Part shown: positions 1 to 9,099 of the stretch, piece by piece
Position numbering within the stretch: the stretch's first letter is position 1
Layout: every line of letters starts with the position of its first letter
Assembly (NCBI RefSeq): GCF_004025965.2
Contig: NZ_SAYU02000021.1
Location: 1 to 58,688 of the forward strand
Origin: Phycicoccus flavus
GTDB lineage: Bacteria > Actinomycetota > Actinomycetes > Actinomycetales > Dermatophilaceae
Direction of reading: 5' to 3'
DNA: 58,688 nt
Position numbers and translations under genes: made by a program
Notes under the pieces: model-generated
Seen by the model: only the letters and a program-made list of their open reading frames with translations
The model's database searches: none
What the model was told of the DNA's origin: nothing

Positions 1-723
1 GCCGGGGGGAAGTGGTTCCTCTACTACACCGCCCCGAAGAAGGGCACCGCCGGCTGCGCGGGCGGGAACGGCAACGGGCACCGCTGCATCGGCCGGGCCG
101 TCGCCGACCGTCCGGCCGGCCCCTACACCGGGGGTCGCGAGGTCGCCTGCCCCGCGGGCGGGCGCTGGGCCATCGACCCCGAGGTCCTCACCACCCCCGG
201 CCACGGGCTGGTGATGGTCTACCGCGACGACGCCGTCACCACCGGCGCGGAGACGGGGATCTCCGTGGTCCAGCTCGACGCGAACGGCTTCGGCAAGTGG
301 AGCACCCGGCAGACGCTGCTCACCTCCCGGGACATCACGTGGGACACCGCGGGCGACGCCTCCGGCACCCACATCGTCGAGAACCCGAGCCTCATCCGGG
401 TCGGGGGCCGGTGGAAGCTGCTGTGGTCCGGCAACAAGTGGGACACCCGGCGGTACGCCACGGGCCTGGCCGACTGCGGCGAGTCGGTGATGTCGGGGCG
501 CTGCACCCCGACCCACGTGGGCCGGCCGTGGCTCGGCTTCGTCGGCGCCGGCGACATCGACCCCGTGCACGGCCTGCCCGCGAACCACAAGGGACCCGGA
601 GGCATGTCGGCCTTCCGGGACAACGCCGGCCGGGCCCGGGTCGTCTGGCACTGGTACGACGTCGACACCGGGGCGCGCCGGGCGAAGACCGGGACGCTCT
701 CGGGGTCGATGCTCGTCAGCTGA
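1..723 (+). CDS. Glycoside hydrolase family 43-like beta-propeller protein (3' part)
   Basis: The reading frame is open from the first base of the window to the stop at 721-723, so only the C-terminal 240 residues are present. The fragment has the repeated blade pattern of five-bladed beta-propeller glycosidases (GH43/GH32/GH68 superfamily): WFLYYTA, WAIDPEVL, VENPSLIRVGGRWKLLWSG and SAFRDNAGRARVVWHWYD. The Asp of IDPEV and the Glu of VENPS sit where such enzymes carry acidic active-site residues. Four Cys residues fit an exported protein, but the signal peptide would lie outside the window. Substrate cannot be told; an arabinan- or xylan-type side-chain hydrolase is only a family-level guess. 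A strong hairpin follows the stop. Confidence 0.7.
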   Translation, partial: AGGKWFLYYTAPKKGTAGCAGGNGNGHRCIGRAVADRPAGPYTGGREVACPAGGRWAIDPEVLTTPGHGLVMVYRDDAVTTGAETGISVVQLDANGFGKWSTRQTLLTSRDITWDTAGDASGTHIVENPSLIRVGGRWKLLWSGNKWDTRRYATGLADCGESVMSGRCTPTHVGRPWLGFVGAGDIDPVHGLPANHKGPGGMSAFRDNAGRARVVWHWYDVDTGARRAKTGTLSGSMLVS

Positions 724-739
724 GGCCCGGCCCGCACCG

Positions 740-771
740 GACCCGCGCCACCACACCGGGTGGCGCGGGTC
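740..771 (+). terminator. Hairpin terminator after the GH43-like gene
   Basis: A perfect 13-bp GC stem (740-752 with 759-771) encloses a 6-nt loop, 17 bases after the stop codon. There is no T tract, which is common for hairpin terminators in high-GC actinobacteria. Confidence 0.6.
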
Positions 772-803
772 ACCGGCGGCGGCCCCGGCCCGGCCCCGGG
801 AGC

Positions 804-809
804 TAGCAT
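804..809 (+). promoter_or_regulatory. Probable -10 (TAGCAT) of the thiolase-meaB unit
   Basis: TAGCAT fits TANNNT and lies after the preceding hairpin. It would give a leader of about 30 nt carrying the CGGAGG ribosome site at 834-839. No clear -35 is visible. Confidence 0.4.
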
Positions 810-845
810 CGAGGCGATTCCCGTCACCGACCTCGGAGGCCCCGC

Positions 846-2045
846 ATGTCCACCGACCCGACCGTCATCGTCGCCGGCGCCCGCACCCCGATGGGGCGGA
901 TGAGCGGCGCGCTCAAGGGCTTCAGCGGCAGCGACCTCGGGGGCGTCGCCATCAAGGGCGCGCTCGAGAAGTCCGGGGTCGACCCGGCCGACGTCGACTA
1001 CGTGATCATGGGGCAGGTCCTCACCGCGGGCGAGGGGCAGATCCCCGCGCGGCAGGCCGCGAGCAAGGCGGGCATCCCGATGACCGTGCCGGCGCTCACC
1101 GTCAACAAGGTGTGCCTGTCGGGCATCGACGCCATCGCCCTGGCCGACCAGCTGATCCGGGCGGGGGAGTTCGACGTCGTCGTCGCGGGCGGGCAGGAGT
1201 CGATGACGAACGCGCCGCACCTGCTGGAGAAGAGCCGCGACGGCTTCAAGTACGGCGACGTGACGATGCACGACCACATGGCCGCCGACGGCCTCTGGGA
1301 CGCCTTCACCGACCAGGCCATGGGCCTGCTCACCGACACCGCGAACACCGGTGACCAGGCGTTCAGCCGCGCCGAGCAGGACGAGTTCGCCGCCCGCAGC
1401 CACCAGCTCGCCGCGCGGGCCTGGAAGGACGGCTTCTTCGACGACGAGGTCGTCCCCGTCACCATCCCGCAGCGCAAGGGCGACCCGGTCGAGTTCCGGA
1501 GCGACGAGGGCATCCGTCCCGACACGACCGTCGAGTCGCTGGCGGGGCTGCGGCCGGCGTTCCGCAAGGACGGCACCATCACCGCCGGCTCCGCCTCGCA
1601 GATCAGCGACGGCGCCTGCGCGGTCGTCGTCATGAAGAAGTCCAGGGCCGAGGAGCTGGGGCTCACGTGGCTGGCCGAGATCGGCGCCCACGGCGTCGTC
1701 GCCGGACCGGACTCCACCCTCCAGAGCCAGCCCGCGCGCGCCATCGCCAAGGCGTGCGAGCGCGAGGGCATCGCCCCCACCGACCTCGACCTCGTCGAGA
1801 TCAACGAGGCGTTCGCCGCCGTCGGGCTCGCCTCGACCAAGGAGCTCGGCCTGGACCCCGAGAAGGTCAACGTCAACGGTGGAGCCATCGCCCTCGGGCA
1901 CCCGGTCGGGATGTCCGGCGCGCGGATCGCGCTGCACCTGGCGCTGGAGCTGAAGCGGCGAGGCGGCGGCACCGGCGCGGCCGCCCTCTGCGGTGGCGGC
2001 GGACAGGGCGACGCGCTCGTCCTGCGGGTCCCGGCCCAGGGCTGA
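846..2045 (+). CDS. Acetyl-CoA C-acyltransferase (thiolase)
   Basis: A 399-residue type II thiolase, the usual family length. The acyl-accepting Cys is C90 in NKVCLSG. The C-terminal half carries NEAFA, the [16 protein letters not shown] block with the catalytic His, and the second active-site Cys in [11 protein letters not shown]. It either condenses two acetyl-CoA to acetoacetyl-CoA or runs the thiolytic step of beta-oxidation; sequence alone does not decide. ATG 846 is preceded by CGGAGG at 7-nt spacing. The next gene, meaB, starts inside its 3' end, so the two are probably cotranscribed, which ties this thiolase to odd-chain or branched acyl-CoA use. Confidence 0.93.
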   Translation: MSTDPTVIVAGARTPMGRMSGALKGFSGSDLGGVAIKGALEKSGVDPADVDYVIMGQVLTAGEGQIPARQAASKAGIPMTVPALTVNKVCLSGIDAIALADQLIRAGEFDVVVAGGQESMTNAPHLLEKSRDGFKYGDVTMHDHMAADGLWDAFTDQAMGLLTDTANTGDQAFSRAEQDEFAARSHQLAARAWKDGFFDDEVVPVTIPQRKGDPVEFRSDEGIRPDTTVESLAGLRPAFRKDGTITAGSASQISDGACAVVVMKKSRAEELGLTWLAEIGAHGVVAGPDSTLQSQPARAIAKACEREGIAPTDLDLVEINEAFAAVGLASTKELGLDPEKVNVNGGAIALGHPVGMSGARIALHLALELKRRGGGTGAAALCGGGGQGDALVLRVPAQG

Positions 2046-3009
2046 CCCGCTGGCCGCCGCGCGCGACGTCGACGTCCCCTCCCTCGTCGCCTCGGCGCGG
2101 GAGGGGAGCGTTCGCGCCGTCGCCCGGCTCGTCTCGCTCGTCGAGGACGGCCACCCGGCGCTGCGGGAGGTCGCGGCGACGCTCGCCCCGCACACCGGGC
2201 ACGCCCATGTCGTCGGCCTCACCGGGCCGCCGGGCGTCGGGAAGTCGACGACGGCGAGTGCGCTCGTCACCGCGTACCGCGCCCGCGGCCTGCGGGTCGG
2301 GGTGCTGGCGGTGGACCCGACCTCGCCGTTCTCCGGCGGCGCGCTGCTCGGGGACCGGATCCGGATGACCGAGCACGCCGGCGACGAGGGTGTGTTCATC
2401 CGGTCGATGGCCTCGCGCGGGCACCTCGGCGGGCTGTCCTGGGCGGCGCCCGCCGCCGTGCGGGTGCTGGACGCCGCGGGCTACGACGTCGTGCTGCTCG
2501 AGACCGTCGGGGTGGGCCAGGGCGAGGTCGAGGTGGCCGCCACCGCGGACACGACCGTCGTCCTCCTCGCCCCAGGTCTCGGTGACGGGGTGCAGGCGAG
2601 CAAGGCGGGGATCCTCGAGGTCGCCGACGTCCTCGTCGTCAACCAGGCCGACCGCCCCGGCGCGGACCGCACCGCCCGAGAGCTGCGCGGCGCGGTCGCC
2701 ATGCGCGAGCACGACGAGGGGTCGTGGCGGCCGCCGGTGCTGCGGACCGTCGCGACATCGGGCGACGGAGTCGACGCGCTGCTGGACCTGGTCGAGAGCC
2801 ACCGCGAGCACCTCGGGGGCGCCGGCCTGGGCGAGCGGCGTCGCCTCCGGGCCGCGCGCGAGGTCGAGGCCCTCGCCGTCGAGCTGCTCCGCGCCCGGGT
2901 GGGCACGGGGGCGGGGACCGGCGTCCTCGACCGGCTGGCCGACGACGTCGTCCACGGGCGCACCGACCCGTACGGCGCGGCCGAGCGGCTGCTCGCGACG
3001 CTCGAGTGA
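1993..3009 (+). CDS. meaB: Methylmalonyl-CoA mutase-associated GTPase MeaB
   Basis: A 338-residue G3E-family P-loop GTPase of the MeaB/ArgK group. It protects and reloads adenosylcobalamin on methylmalonyl-CoA mutase. Walker A is GPPGVGKS (K84), followed by [19 protein letters not shown], the switch region [12 protein letters not shown] and the base-contacting [11 protein letters not shown] (NQAD for the usual NKxD). GTG 1993 is used because no other GTG, ATG or TTG occurs before the conserved DVDVPSLV region; this overlaps the thiolase by 53 bp, implying coupling. No mutase subunit genes lie in the window. The end is only 12 bp from the end of the convergent HNH gene. Confidence 0.92.
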   Translation: MAADRATRSSCGSRPRADPLAAARDVDVPSLVASAREGSVRAVARLVSLVEDGHPALREVAATLAPHTGHAHVVGLTGPPGVGKSTTASALVTAYRARGLRVGVLAVDPTSPFSGGALLGDRIRMTEHAGDEGVFIRSMASRGHLGGLSWAAPAAVRVLDAAGYDVVLLETVGVGQGEVEVAATADTTVVLLAPGLGDGVQASKAGILEVADVLVVNQADRPGADRTARELRGAVAMREHDEGSWRPPVLRTVATSGDGVDALLDLVESHREHLGGAGLGERRRLRAAREVEALAVELLRARVGTGAGTGVLDRLADDVVHGRTDPYGAAERLLATLE

Positions 3010-3021
3010 CCGGACCGGTCC

Positions 3022-4395
3022 TCAGGCGGCCGACACGAACAGCCAGTCGATCCGGCGTTCGAGCGCGGACTCCTCGGCCGCGGCCGCTCCGCCGGTCGCG
3101 GGCGTCGTCGACCCCCAGCCGAGGAGGGGCGGGGCGAGGCCCCGGTAGGTGTGGCCCGTCGGGGTGCGGGTCTCGGTCTCGTGCGGCGACCCGCGGACGA
3201 CGGTGACCCGCCAGCCGGGGGCCTCCTTGACGTGGTTGCAGCGGGCGCATCTGCCGTTGCCGTTCCACACGCTCGTCGCGCCACCCGCGCGGGCGGGGTG
3301 GGCATGGTCGACGTGGACGATCGGGGCGTCGCAGAACGGGGTCGAGCACACGTCGTCGCGCAGGACCAGCACGCGGCGGAGGCCGCCGAGGAAGGTGCGC
3401 CGACGGGAGTCCATCGCGACGAGGTCCCGCCCGTCCGGCCCCGTGTACAGCCGTCGCAGCCACACCGACGCCGGTCCGGCCCCGTGGACCCAGCTGCGGG
3501 CGACGGGAGCGGGCACCGAGCCGTGACCCGGGACGCGCGCGGGCTCGTGCACGGACCGACCCTCGTCGCCGGTGCCGAGCAGGGCCCGGTCGGTCATGAC
3601 CAGCTGGATCTCGACCGGCTGCACCTGTCCCACCGCTCGGCCGGACAGCAGCGCCAGCGCCGTGTCGGCGGCGACAGCACCGACACCGCGTCCGGCGGTG
3701 GCCTCGTCGACGTCCTGGCCGCCGACCACGCTGCGGGCGCGGCGAGTGAGGGCGGCGTAGGCACCGACCACCTCCCGCAGCGGCCCGAGCACGGTGAGGT
3801 ACGCCATGCCGTCGGGGGCCGGACGCACCGACACCCGCCGGGACCTCACGGCGGCCTCCATCCGGCGGACGACGGACGCGGCGTCCAGCTCGGCCGCCAC
3901 CCGGGCCGCCGCCCGCCCGGCCGTACGCCAGGACAGCCGGTGCAGGTCGGGTCCGAGGCGACGGTCCACCTCGGCCCGGTCCTGTGTGCTCAGCGTGGCG
4001 GTCTCGCGGACCACCTCCAGCGCCGCGCGCTCCGAGATCGTGCCGTCCGTGAGAGCGGTCATCGTGCACGGCATCTCGTGGACGAGGGCGCGCGCGAGCC
4101 CGACGTACCGGTCACCGAGGGTCGGGGACTCCCGCCGCGCCAGCGCGACCTCCGACCCCACCGACCGGGCGGCGTCCTGCGGGGTGAGGACCTCGCGTGA
4201 CCGCCGGAGGGCGTCCGTCGCCCGTGCCTGCGCTGCCGAGGCGGCGCCCTTGACCCGTTCCAGCTCCGCGACGAGGGCGACCCGCTCGTGGTCATCCATC
4301 GCCTCGACGTCGACGGCTGCGAGCGACGCGCGGAACGCGGCGACGGCGTGGACCGTCGCCGCTCCGCCCCGCTGCTGCACCACCTGCTCGGCCAT
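3022..4395 (-). CDS. HNH endonuclease with DUF222 (13E12-repeat family)
   Basis: A 457-residue protein. Its alpha-helical N-terminal two thirds resemble DUF222, the domain that precedes HNH nucleases in the actinobacterial 13E12 family. The C-terminal HNH region reads CSTPFCDAPIVHVDHAHPAR followed by a Cys pair in NGRCARCNHVKEAPGW, giving the Zn-binding ribbon and the catalytic His. Such genes are multicopy in actinobacteria; their role is unknown, and mobile or defence roles are only suggested. The open frame extends upstream to 4842, but ATG 4395 has GGCGAGG directly upstream and the longer extension overlaps the divergent acetyltransferase. A TAGCGT hexamer (4424-4429, minus strand) could be its -10. 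Confidence 0.88.
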   Translation of the reverse strand: MAEQVVQQRGGAATVHAVAAFRASLAAVDVEAMDDHERVALVAELERVKGAASAAQARATDALRRSREVLTPQDAARSVGSEVALARRESPTLGDRYVGLARALVHEMPCTMTALTDGTISERAALEVVRETATLSTQDRAEVDRRLGPDLHRLSWRTAGRAAARVAAELDAASVVRRMEAAVRSRRVSVRPAPDGMAYLTVLGPLREVVGAYAALTRRARSVVGGQDVDEATAGRGVGAVAADTALALLSGRAVGQVQPVEIQLVMTDRALLGTGDEGRSVHEPARVPGHGSVPAPVARSWVHGAGPASVWLRRLYTGPDGRDLVAMDSRRRTFLGGLRRVLVLRDDVCSTPFCDAPIVHVDHAHPARAGGATSVWNGNGRCARCNHVKEAPGWRVTVVRGSPHETETRTPTGHTYRGLAPPLLGWGSTTPATGGAAAAEESALERRIDWLFVSAA

Positions 4396-4519
4396 CCTCG
4401 CCGCCCCCTTCCACCTGCCGACCACGCTAGACGTGACCACCGACAAGGGTCCGGCACCGCGGCGCGGGGGCGGATGCACCCGGTGCAGCCACGCCCTCCG
4501 CGCGTGCGAGGGTGACGGC

Positions 4520-5104
4520 ATGACCGACCCCGACCTCGCCACCAAGCCCACCCTGCGCGGAGACCTCGTCACGCTGCGGCCGTTCACCGCCGAGGACGGC
4601 CCGCTGATGGGCGAGATCCTCTCCGACCCCGAGGTCCGCCGGCTCACCGGCAGCGTCGCGAGCACCGAGGAGGCGGAGACCCCCCAACCGGTCGACGAGC
4701 GGCTGCTCGACTGGTACGCCAGCCGCGCCGACCAGCCGGACCGTCTGGACCTCGCGGTCGAGGACGCCGCGACCGGGCGCCTCGTCGGCGAGGTCGTCCT
4801 CAACGAGTACGACGCCGACACGCTCACCTGCAACCTGCGCACCCTCGTCGGCCCGCGCGGGCGCGACCGCGGGCTCGGGACCGAGGCGGTCCGGCTGGTC
4901 TGCGAGTACGCCCTCGGCCCGCTCGGTCTGCGCCGGCTGACCCTGGAGGTCTACGACTTCAACCCGCGCGCCCGCCGCGTCTACGAGAAGGTCGGCTTCG
5001 TCCCGGTCGCCACCCACGAGGCGGCGCTGCTCTTCGACGGCGTCGCGGTCGCGGCGACGGAGATGGAGCTGACCGCCGACGGGCTCAGCCCCGCGCCTCG
5101 CTGA
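4520..5104 (+). CDS. GNAT family N-acetyltransferase (RimJ/RimL type)
   Basis: A 194-residue acetyltransferase with the RimJ/RimL layout: LVTLRPFTAEDGPLMGEIL at the start, a central GEVVLNEYDADTLTCNLRT strand pair, the acetyl-CoA loop in VGPRGRDRGLGTEAVRLV, and the C-terminal FNPRARRVYEKVGFVPVA motif. It probably transfers acetyl from acetyl-CoA to an amine on a protein or small molecule; the substrate cannot be told. The start is ATG 4520, with GAGGGTG upstream. The 3' end overlaps the convergent GH65 gene by 20 bp. Confidence 0.9.
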   Translation: MTDPDLATKPTLRGDLVTLRPFTAEDGPLMGEILSDPEVRRLTGSVASTEEAETPQPVDERLLDWYASRADQPDRLDLAVEDAATGRLVGEVVLNEYDADTLTCNLRTLVGPRGRDRGLGTEAVRLVCEYALGPLGLRRLTLEVYDFNPRARRVYEKVGFVPVATHEAALLFDGVAVAATEMELTADGLSPAPR

Positions 5105-7631
5105 CGACGCCGTCCGGCTGCTGCTCCAGCTCCTCGAAGGGGATGGGGTCGGGCACGCCGGCCGTGATGCGGGTGCCGTCGGCCCGGATGCCGCCGGTCT
5201 TCGGCCGCGGCCCGAGCAGCCCGTCGATCCGCAGGCCGTGCCCGTCCAGCGGCACGACGACGGGCGCCTCGGGCGTCACCGTGTGCCGGGACCCGCGGAT
5301 CTCGACCGGCACGGCCTCCTCGCCGGCCTCGGCCACGAGCTCGACCTCCCGCTCGGTGAGCCGGACCCGCACCCGCGTCCCGCGCCAGGTGAGCCGGAAG
5401 ACCAGCGAGCGCCAGCCCTGGGGCAGCCGCGGGTCGAAGCGCAGCACCCCGCCGTGGTCGCGCATCCCGCCGAAACCGCTGACCAGCGCGGCCCACACCC
5501 CGCCGGCCGAGGCGACGTGCAGCCCGTCGACGGTGTTCTCGTGCAGGTCGGCGAGGTCGACGTAGAGGGCGCGGTAGAAGTAGTCCAGCGCCGTCTCGTG
5601 GTAGCCGACCTCGGCCGCGACGACCGACTGGACGACGGCCGACAGCGTCGAGTCCCCGGTCGTGATGGGGTCGTAGTACTCGAAGTCGGCGCGCTTCTGC
5701 TCCATCGTGAACCGGTCGCCCTGGAGGAAGAGCGCGAGGACGACGTCGGCCTGCTTGAGCACCTGGAAGCGGTAGATGACGAGCGGGTGGTAGTGCAGCA
5801 GGAGTGGGCGGACCGACGCGGGGGTCCGGCTGAGGTCCCACACCTCGCGGTCGAGGAAGAGGTCGTCCTGGGGGTGGATGCCGAGGCCGTCGTCGAACGG
5901 GATGTGCATGCCCGCCGCGCAGGCCCGCCACTCGGCGACCTCGTCGTCGCTGATCCCGAGGTCGGCCGCGACCCGCGCGTACTCCTGCGGCCGCTCGGCC
6001 CGCACCCGCTCGACGGCCCGGGCCGCCTGCTCGAGGTTGCCGCGGGCCATGACGTTGGTGAAGAGGTTGTTGTTGACCACCGTCGTGTACTCGTCCGGGC
6101 CGGTCACGCCGTGGATGTGGAAGCTCGGGGTGCCGTTGCTGCGCCAGAAGCCGAGGTCGGTGTACATCCGCGCGGTCTCGACGAGGACGGCCAGCCCGTC
6201 GCGCACGAGGAACCCGACGTCGTCGGTGGCCGCGAGGTACTGCCCGAGGGCGTGCGCGACGTCGGCGTCGATGTGCACCTGGGCGGTGCCGGCCGCGTAG
6301 TAGGCAGAGGCCTCCTCGCCGTTGATCGTCCGCCACGGGAACAGCGCCCCCCGCTGGGACATCTCGCGCGCCCGGTCGCGGGCGGCCGGCAGCATCCGGC
6401 TGCGGAAGTGCATGAGGTTGCGGGCCAGCGAGGGCTGGGTGTAGGTGAGGAACGGCGCGACGTAGACCTCGCTGTCCCAGAAGTAGTGGCCCTCGTACCC
6501 GGACCCGGTGACGCCCTTGGCCGGGACGCCCTGCTGGTCGGCGCGCCCGCTGGCCTGGGCCAGCGCGAGCAGGTTGTAGCGGATCGCCTGCTGCAGCGCG
6601 GCGTCCTCCGGCCCGGCGGTGTCGACCTCGACGTCGCTCGCGGCCCAGAACCGGTCGTACCACTCGCGCTGCTGGGCGTGGAGGTCCTCGACGGCGTGCG
6701 CGCCGGTGCGGTCCAGGGTGCGCTCGCAGCGGTCGGCGAGCTCGCGTACGGGCAGGCTGCGGGAGGTGTGGTACGCCACGAGCTTCTCGATCCGCAGCGT
6801 GTGCCCCTCGCGAGCCTCGACGCGGTAGACGGTCTTGGCCAGGTCGTCCTCGGCCCGGGTGACGGTCTCGTAGGGGTCGGTCGTGCTCACGACGTGGTCG
6901 GCCATCGCCGCCACCGTCATCCCCGAGTTCGCGCAGCGGAAGCCCAGCGTCATGCGGCTCTCGTCGGCCGCGTGCAGCACCGGCAGCAGCACCCGCCCCT
7001 CGAAGGAGCCGGCCTTGCGCGGGTCGGCCATCGTCACCTTGGTCTGCGCGGGCGCGTGGTACTCGTCCTCGCCGTCCTGGCGGTTGAGCAGCTGGGAGGA
7101 CACGACGACCGGCGCGTCGCCCCCGAGCATCGTCACCTCGAGGGTGAGGACGACGAGGTGCCGCTCGGTCATCGACACCATCCGGGTGGAGTCGACCCGC
7201 ACCCGCTTGCCCGACGGGGTCCGCCACAGCAGCGAGCGGCGCAGGATGCCGTCGCGGAAGTCCAGGGAGCGCTCGTAGTGCTCGAGGTCGGCCTGGCCGA
7301 TGACGAGGGGCTCGTCGTCGACGTAGAGCTTCATGAGCTTGGCGTCGGGGACGTTGACGATGGTCTGCCCGGTCCGCGCGAACCCGTACGCGCCCTCGGC
7401 GTGCCGGATCGGCCAGGTCTCGTGGAAGCCGTTGACGAAGGTGCCGTGCTCGTGGGCCTCGCGCCCCTCCTCGGGGTTGGCCCGCAGGCCGATGTACCCG
7501 TTGGCCACGGCGAACAGCGTCTCCGTGAGGCCGAGGTCCGTGGGGTCAGGGGCGCGCTCGACGAGGCGCCACGGGTCGGCGGGCAGGCGGGTGCGGTCCA
7601 GCGGGTCGGCGCCGACCCGGTCGGTCCTCAC
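5085..7631 (-). CDS. Glycoside hydrolase family 65 phosphorylase (maltose/trehalose/kojibiose type)
   Basis: An 848-residue GH65 protein. An N-terminal beta-sandwich (ETLFAVANGYIGLRANPEEG) precedes the (alpha/alpha)6 catalytic barrel; the general acid is E514 in HGVTGPDEYTTVVNNN. Typical blocks include GSGYEGHYFWDSEVYV, LNLMHFR-like helices and LKQADVVLALFLQGD, which lines the phosphate site in known members. Such enzymes phosphorolyse alpha-glucobioses to beta-glucose-1-phosphate plus glucose. GTG 7631 overlaps the stop of the HAD gene as GTGA, so the two are translationally coupled, and that partner makes a beta-phosphoglucomutase step likely. Maltose, trehalose and kojibiose specificity cannot be separated by eye. 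The trehalose/maltose genes at 20-28 kb make either of the first two plausible. Confidence 0.9.
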   Translation of the reverse strand: MRTDRVGADPLDRTRLPADPWRLVERAPDPTDLGLTETLFAVANGYIGLRANPEEGREAHEHGTFVNGFHETWPIRHAEGAYGFARTGQTIVNVPDAKLMKLYVDDEPLVIGQADLEHYERSLDFRDGILRRSLLWRTPSGKRVRVDSTRMVSMTERHLVVLTLEVTMLGGDAPVVVSSQLLNRQDGEDEYHAPAQTKVTMADPRKAGSFEGRVLLPVLHAADESRMTLGFRCANSGMTVAAMADHVVSTTDPYETVTRAEDDLAKTVYRVEAREGHTLRIEKLVAYHTSRSLPVRELADRCERTLDRTGAHAVEDLHAQQREWYDRFWAASDVEVDTAGPEDAALQQAIRYNLLALAQASGRADQQGVPAKGVTGSGYEGHYFWDSEVYVAPFLTYTQPSLARNLMHFRSRMLPAARDRAREMSQRGALFPWRTINGEEASAYYAAGTAQVHIDADVAHALGQYLAATDDVGFLVRDGLAVLVETARMYTDLGFWRSNGTPSFHIHGVTGPDEYTTVVNNNLFTNVMARGNLEQAARAVERVRAERPQEYARVAADLGISDDEVAEWRACAAGMHIPFDDGLGIHPQDDLFLDREVWDLSRTPASVRPLLLHYHPLVIYRFQVLKQADVVLALFLQGDRFTMEQKRADFEYYDPITTGDSTLSAVVQSVVAAEVGYHETALDYFYRALYVDLADLHENTVDGLHVASAGGVWAALVSGFGGMRDHGGVLRFDPRLPQGWRSLVFRLTWRGTRVRVRLTEREVELVAEAGEEAVPVEIRGSRHTVTPEAPVVVPLDGHGLRIDGLLGPRPKTGGIRADGTRITAGVPDPIPFEELEQQPDGVVSEARG

Positions 7632-8383
7632 ACGAGGTCCGCGAGGTCGGTGACGACGCGGTGAGCCCCGGCGGTCAGCAGCGTCTGCTCCCCGGCGCCC
7701 CGGTCGACCCCGACGACGAGCCCGAACCCGCCGGCCGCCCCCGCCCGCACCCCGGAGACCGCGTCCTCGAGGACGACGGCCGCCGCCGGCGCGGCGCCGC
7801 AGTCGCGGGCGGCGTGCAGGAAGGTGTCGGGCTCGGGCTTGCCGGGGATCTCCAGGGCGGCCGCGGTGCGGCCGTCGACGACGGTGACGAAGCGGTCGGC
7901 GATGCCGGCGGCCCGGAGCACGGCGCGGGCGTTGGCGGAGGAGGAGACGACGGCCAGGGGCAGGCCGAGGTCGCGCAGGTGGTCCAGCAGGGCGAGCGAC
8001 CCGGGGAAGGGCCGCACGCCGTCGCGCTCCAGGACGGCGGTGAAGGCGTCGTTCTTGCGGTTGCCGAGCCCGCACACCGTCTCGGCCTCCGGCGGGTCCG
8101 ACGGGCTGCCCTGGGGCAGCTCGACACCGCGGGCGGCGAGGAGGTCGGCGACGCCCTCGTAGCGGGGCTTGCCGTCGACGTGGGCGTAGTAGTCCTCGTC
8201 GGTGTACGCGGAGGTGTCGGCGTCGGCGAACTCGGGGCGGGAGGTGTCGAGCCCCCCGAGGAAGGTGGAGAACATCTCCGCCCACGCCGCCATGTGCACC
8301 TCGGCGGTGGGCGTGAGGACGCCGTCGAGGTCGAAGAGGACGGCCTCGTAGTCGTTCCAGGCCAGGGGGCTCGAGCCGGTCAC
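7628..8383 (-). CDS. HAD-IA hydrolase, probable beta-phosphoglucomutase
   Basis: A 251-residue HAD protein. The nucleophile motif is FDLDGVLTPTAEVH (D18, D20), motif II lies in LAVVSSSANARAVL, the Lys in GKPEPDTFLHAA, and the metal-binding acids in VVLEDAVSGVRAGAAGG. A helical cap domain sits between motifs I and II. The order and the coupling to a GH65 phosphorylase match beta-phosphoglucomutase (beta-glucose-1-phosphate to glucose-6-phosphate); simple sugar-phosphatase activity is the alternative. GTG 8383 lies 7 nt after TAGGTT on the minus strand, which argues for a leaderless message and fixes the start. It is divergent from the MarR gene across 72 bp. Confidence 0.85.
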   Translation of the reverse strand: MTGSSPLAWNDYEAVLFDLDGVLTPTAEVHMAAWAEMFSTFLGGLDTSRPEFADADTSAYTDEDYYAHVDGKPRYEGVADLLAARGVELPQGSPSDPPEAETVCGLGNRKNDAFTAVLERDGVRPFPGSLALLDHLRDLGLPLAVVSSSANARAVLRAAGIADRFVTVVDGRTAAALEIPGKPEPDTFLHAARDCGAAPAAAVVLEDAVSGVRAGAAGGFGLVVGVDRGAGEQTLLTAGAHRVVTDLADLV

Positions 8384-8390
8384 CCGCCCC

Positions 8391-8396
8391 AACCTA
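8391..8396 (-). promoter_or_regulatory. -10 element (TAGGTT), leaderless start of the HAD-GH65 operon
   Basis: TAGGTT on the minus strand is followed by a 7-nt spacer and then GTG 8383. Confidence 0.55.
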
Positions 8397-8441
8397 GGGA
8401 CAGCGGCGCGGAACGCACAATCGGCCACCCGGCGGCTTCGC

Positions 8442-8447
8442 TACCGT
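8442..8447 (+). promoter_or_regulatory. -10 element (TACCGT), leaderless start of the MarR gene
   Basis: TACCGT is followed by an 8-nt spacer and then GTG 8456. It lies back to back with the promoter of the HAD-GH65 operon, so MarR could control both. Confidence 0.55.
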
Positions 8448-8455
8448 GGCCTCTC

Positions 8456-8971
8456 GTGAGCGAGCCGGTGCGTCTGCCGTTCGACCCCATCGCGCGGGCG
8501 CGCGAGCTGTGGGTCGCGCGCTGGGGCGAGGGGTCGCGGGCGACGTCGATGGCGACGGCGACCTCGGTCATGCGGGTGCAGCAGCTGCTCCTCGCCCGCT
8601 TCGACGCCATCGCCGGCCGGCACGGCCTGACCTTCGCCCGGTACGAGGCGCTCGTGCTGCTGGCCTTCAGCCGGGAGGGGCGGCTGTCGATGTCGACCGT
8701 CGGCGAGCGGCTCATGGTGCACCCGACGAGCGCGACGAACATCGTCCAGCGGCTCGTGGCCCAGGGGTTCGTCGAGCGGGTGCCCAACCCGGCCGACCGT
8801 CGTAGCGCCTTCGCCGTCGTGACGGCCGCGGGCATCGAGGCGATGGAGGCGGTGACCCGGGACCTGGAGGAGGCCGACTTCGGCCTCGACATGCTCGACC
8901 CGGACGGGCACGACGCCCTGTTCTCCCTGTTGCGCGAGGTGCGCGTGGGGTCGCGCGACTTCCTCCCCTGA
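8456..8971 (+). CDS. MarR family transcriptional regulator
   Basis: A 171-residue winged-helix regulator. The N-terminal dimerisation helix (ARARELWVARWGEGS, then SVMRVQQLLLARFDAI) leads to the recognition region STVGERLMVHPTSATNIVQRL and the wing GFVERVPNPADRRSAFAVVT, which carries the conserved DRRS. The starting Val codon (GTG 8456) follows a TACCGT -10 by 8 nt, so a leaderless start is chosen over the longer open frame upstream. The ligand is unknown. It is divergent from the HAD/GH65 operon, which is the most obvious candidate target. Confidence 0.9.
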   Translation: MSEPVRLPFDPIARARELWVARWGEGSRATSMATATSVMRVQQLLLARFDAIAGRHGLTFARYEALVLLAFSREGRLSMSTVGERLMVHPTSATNIVQRLVAQGFVERVPNPADRRSAFAVVTAAGIEAMEAVTRDLEEADFGLDMLDPDGHDALFSLLREVRVGSRDFLP

Positions 8972-9099
8972 CACCCTCCCGGGCCCGGACCTGAGACCGG
9001 GGATTTGTCGGGCGGCCCGCCCGTTTGTCATCGTGGAGGGTCCCACGCGCCCTGTGGACCGACGTCGTCCCGGGCACCGCTACTCGGAGGAACACCCAC

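Noticed and set aside
219-2399. A 726-codon minus-strand frame opposite the GH43-like, thiolase and meaB genes
   Set aside because: Same cause: antisense to recognised genes, biased composition, no domain.
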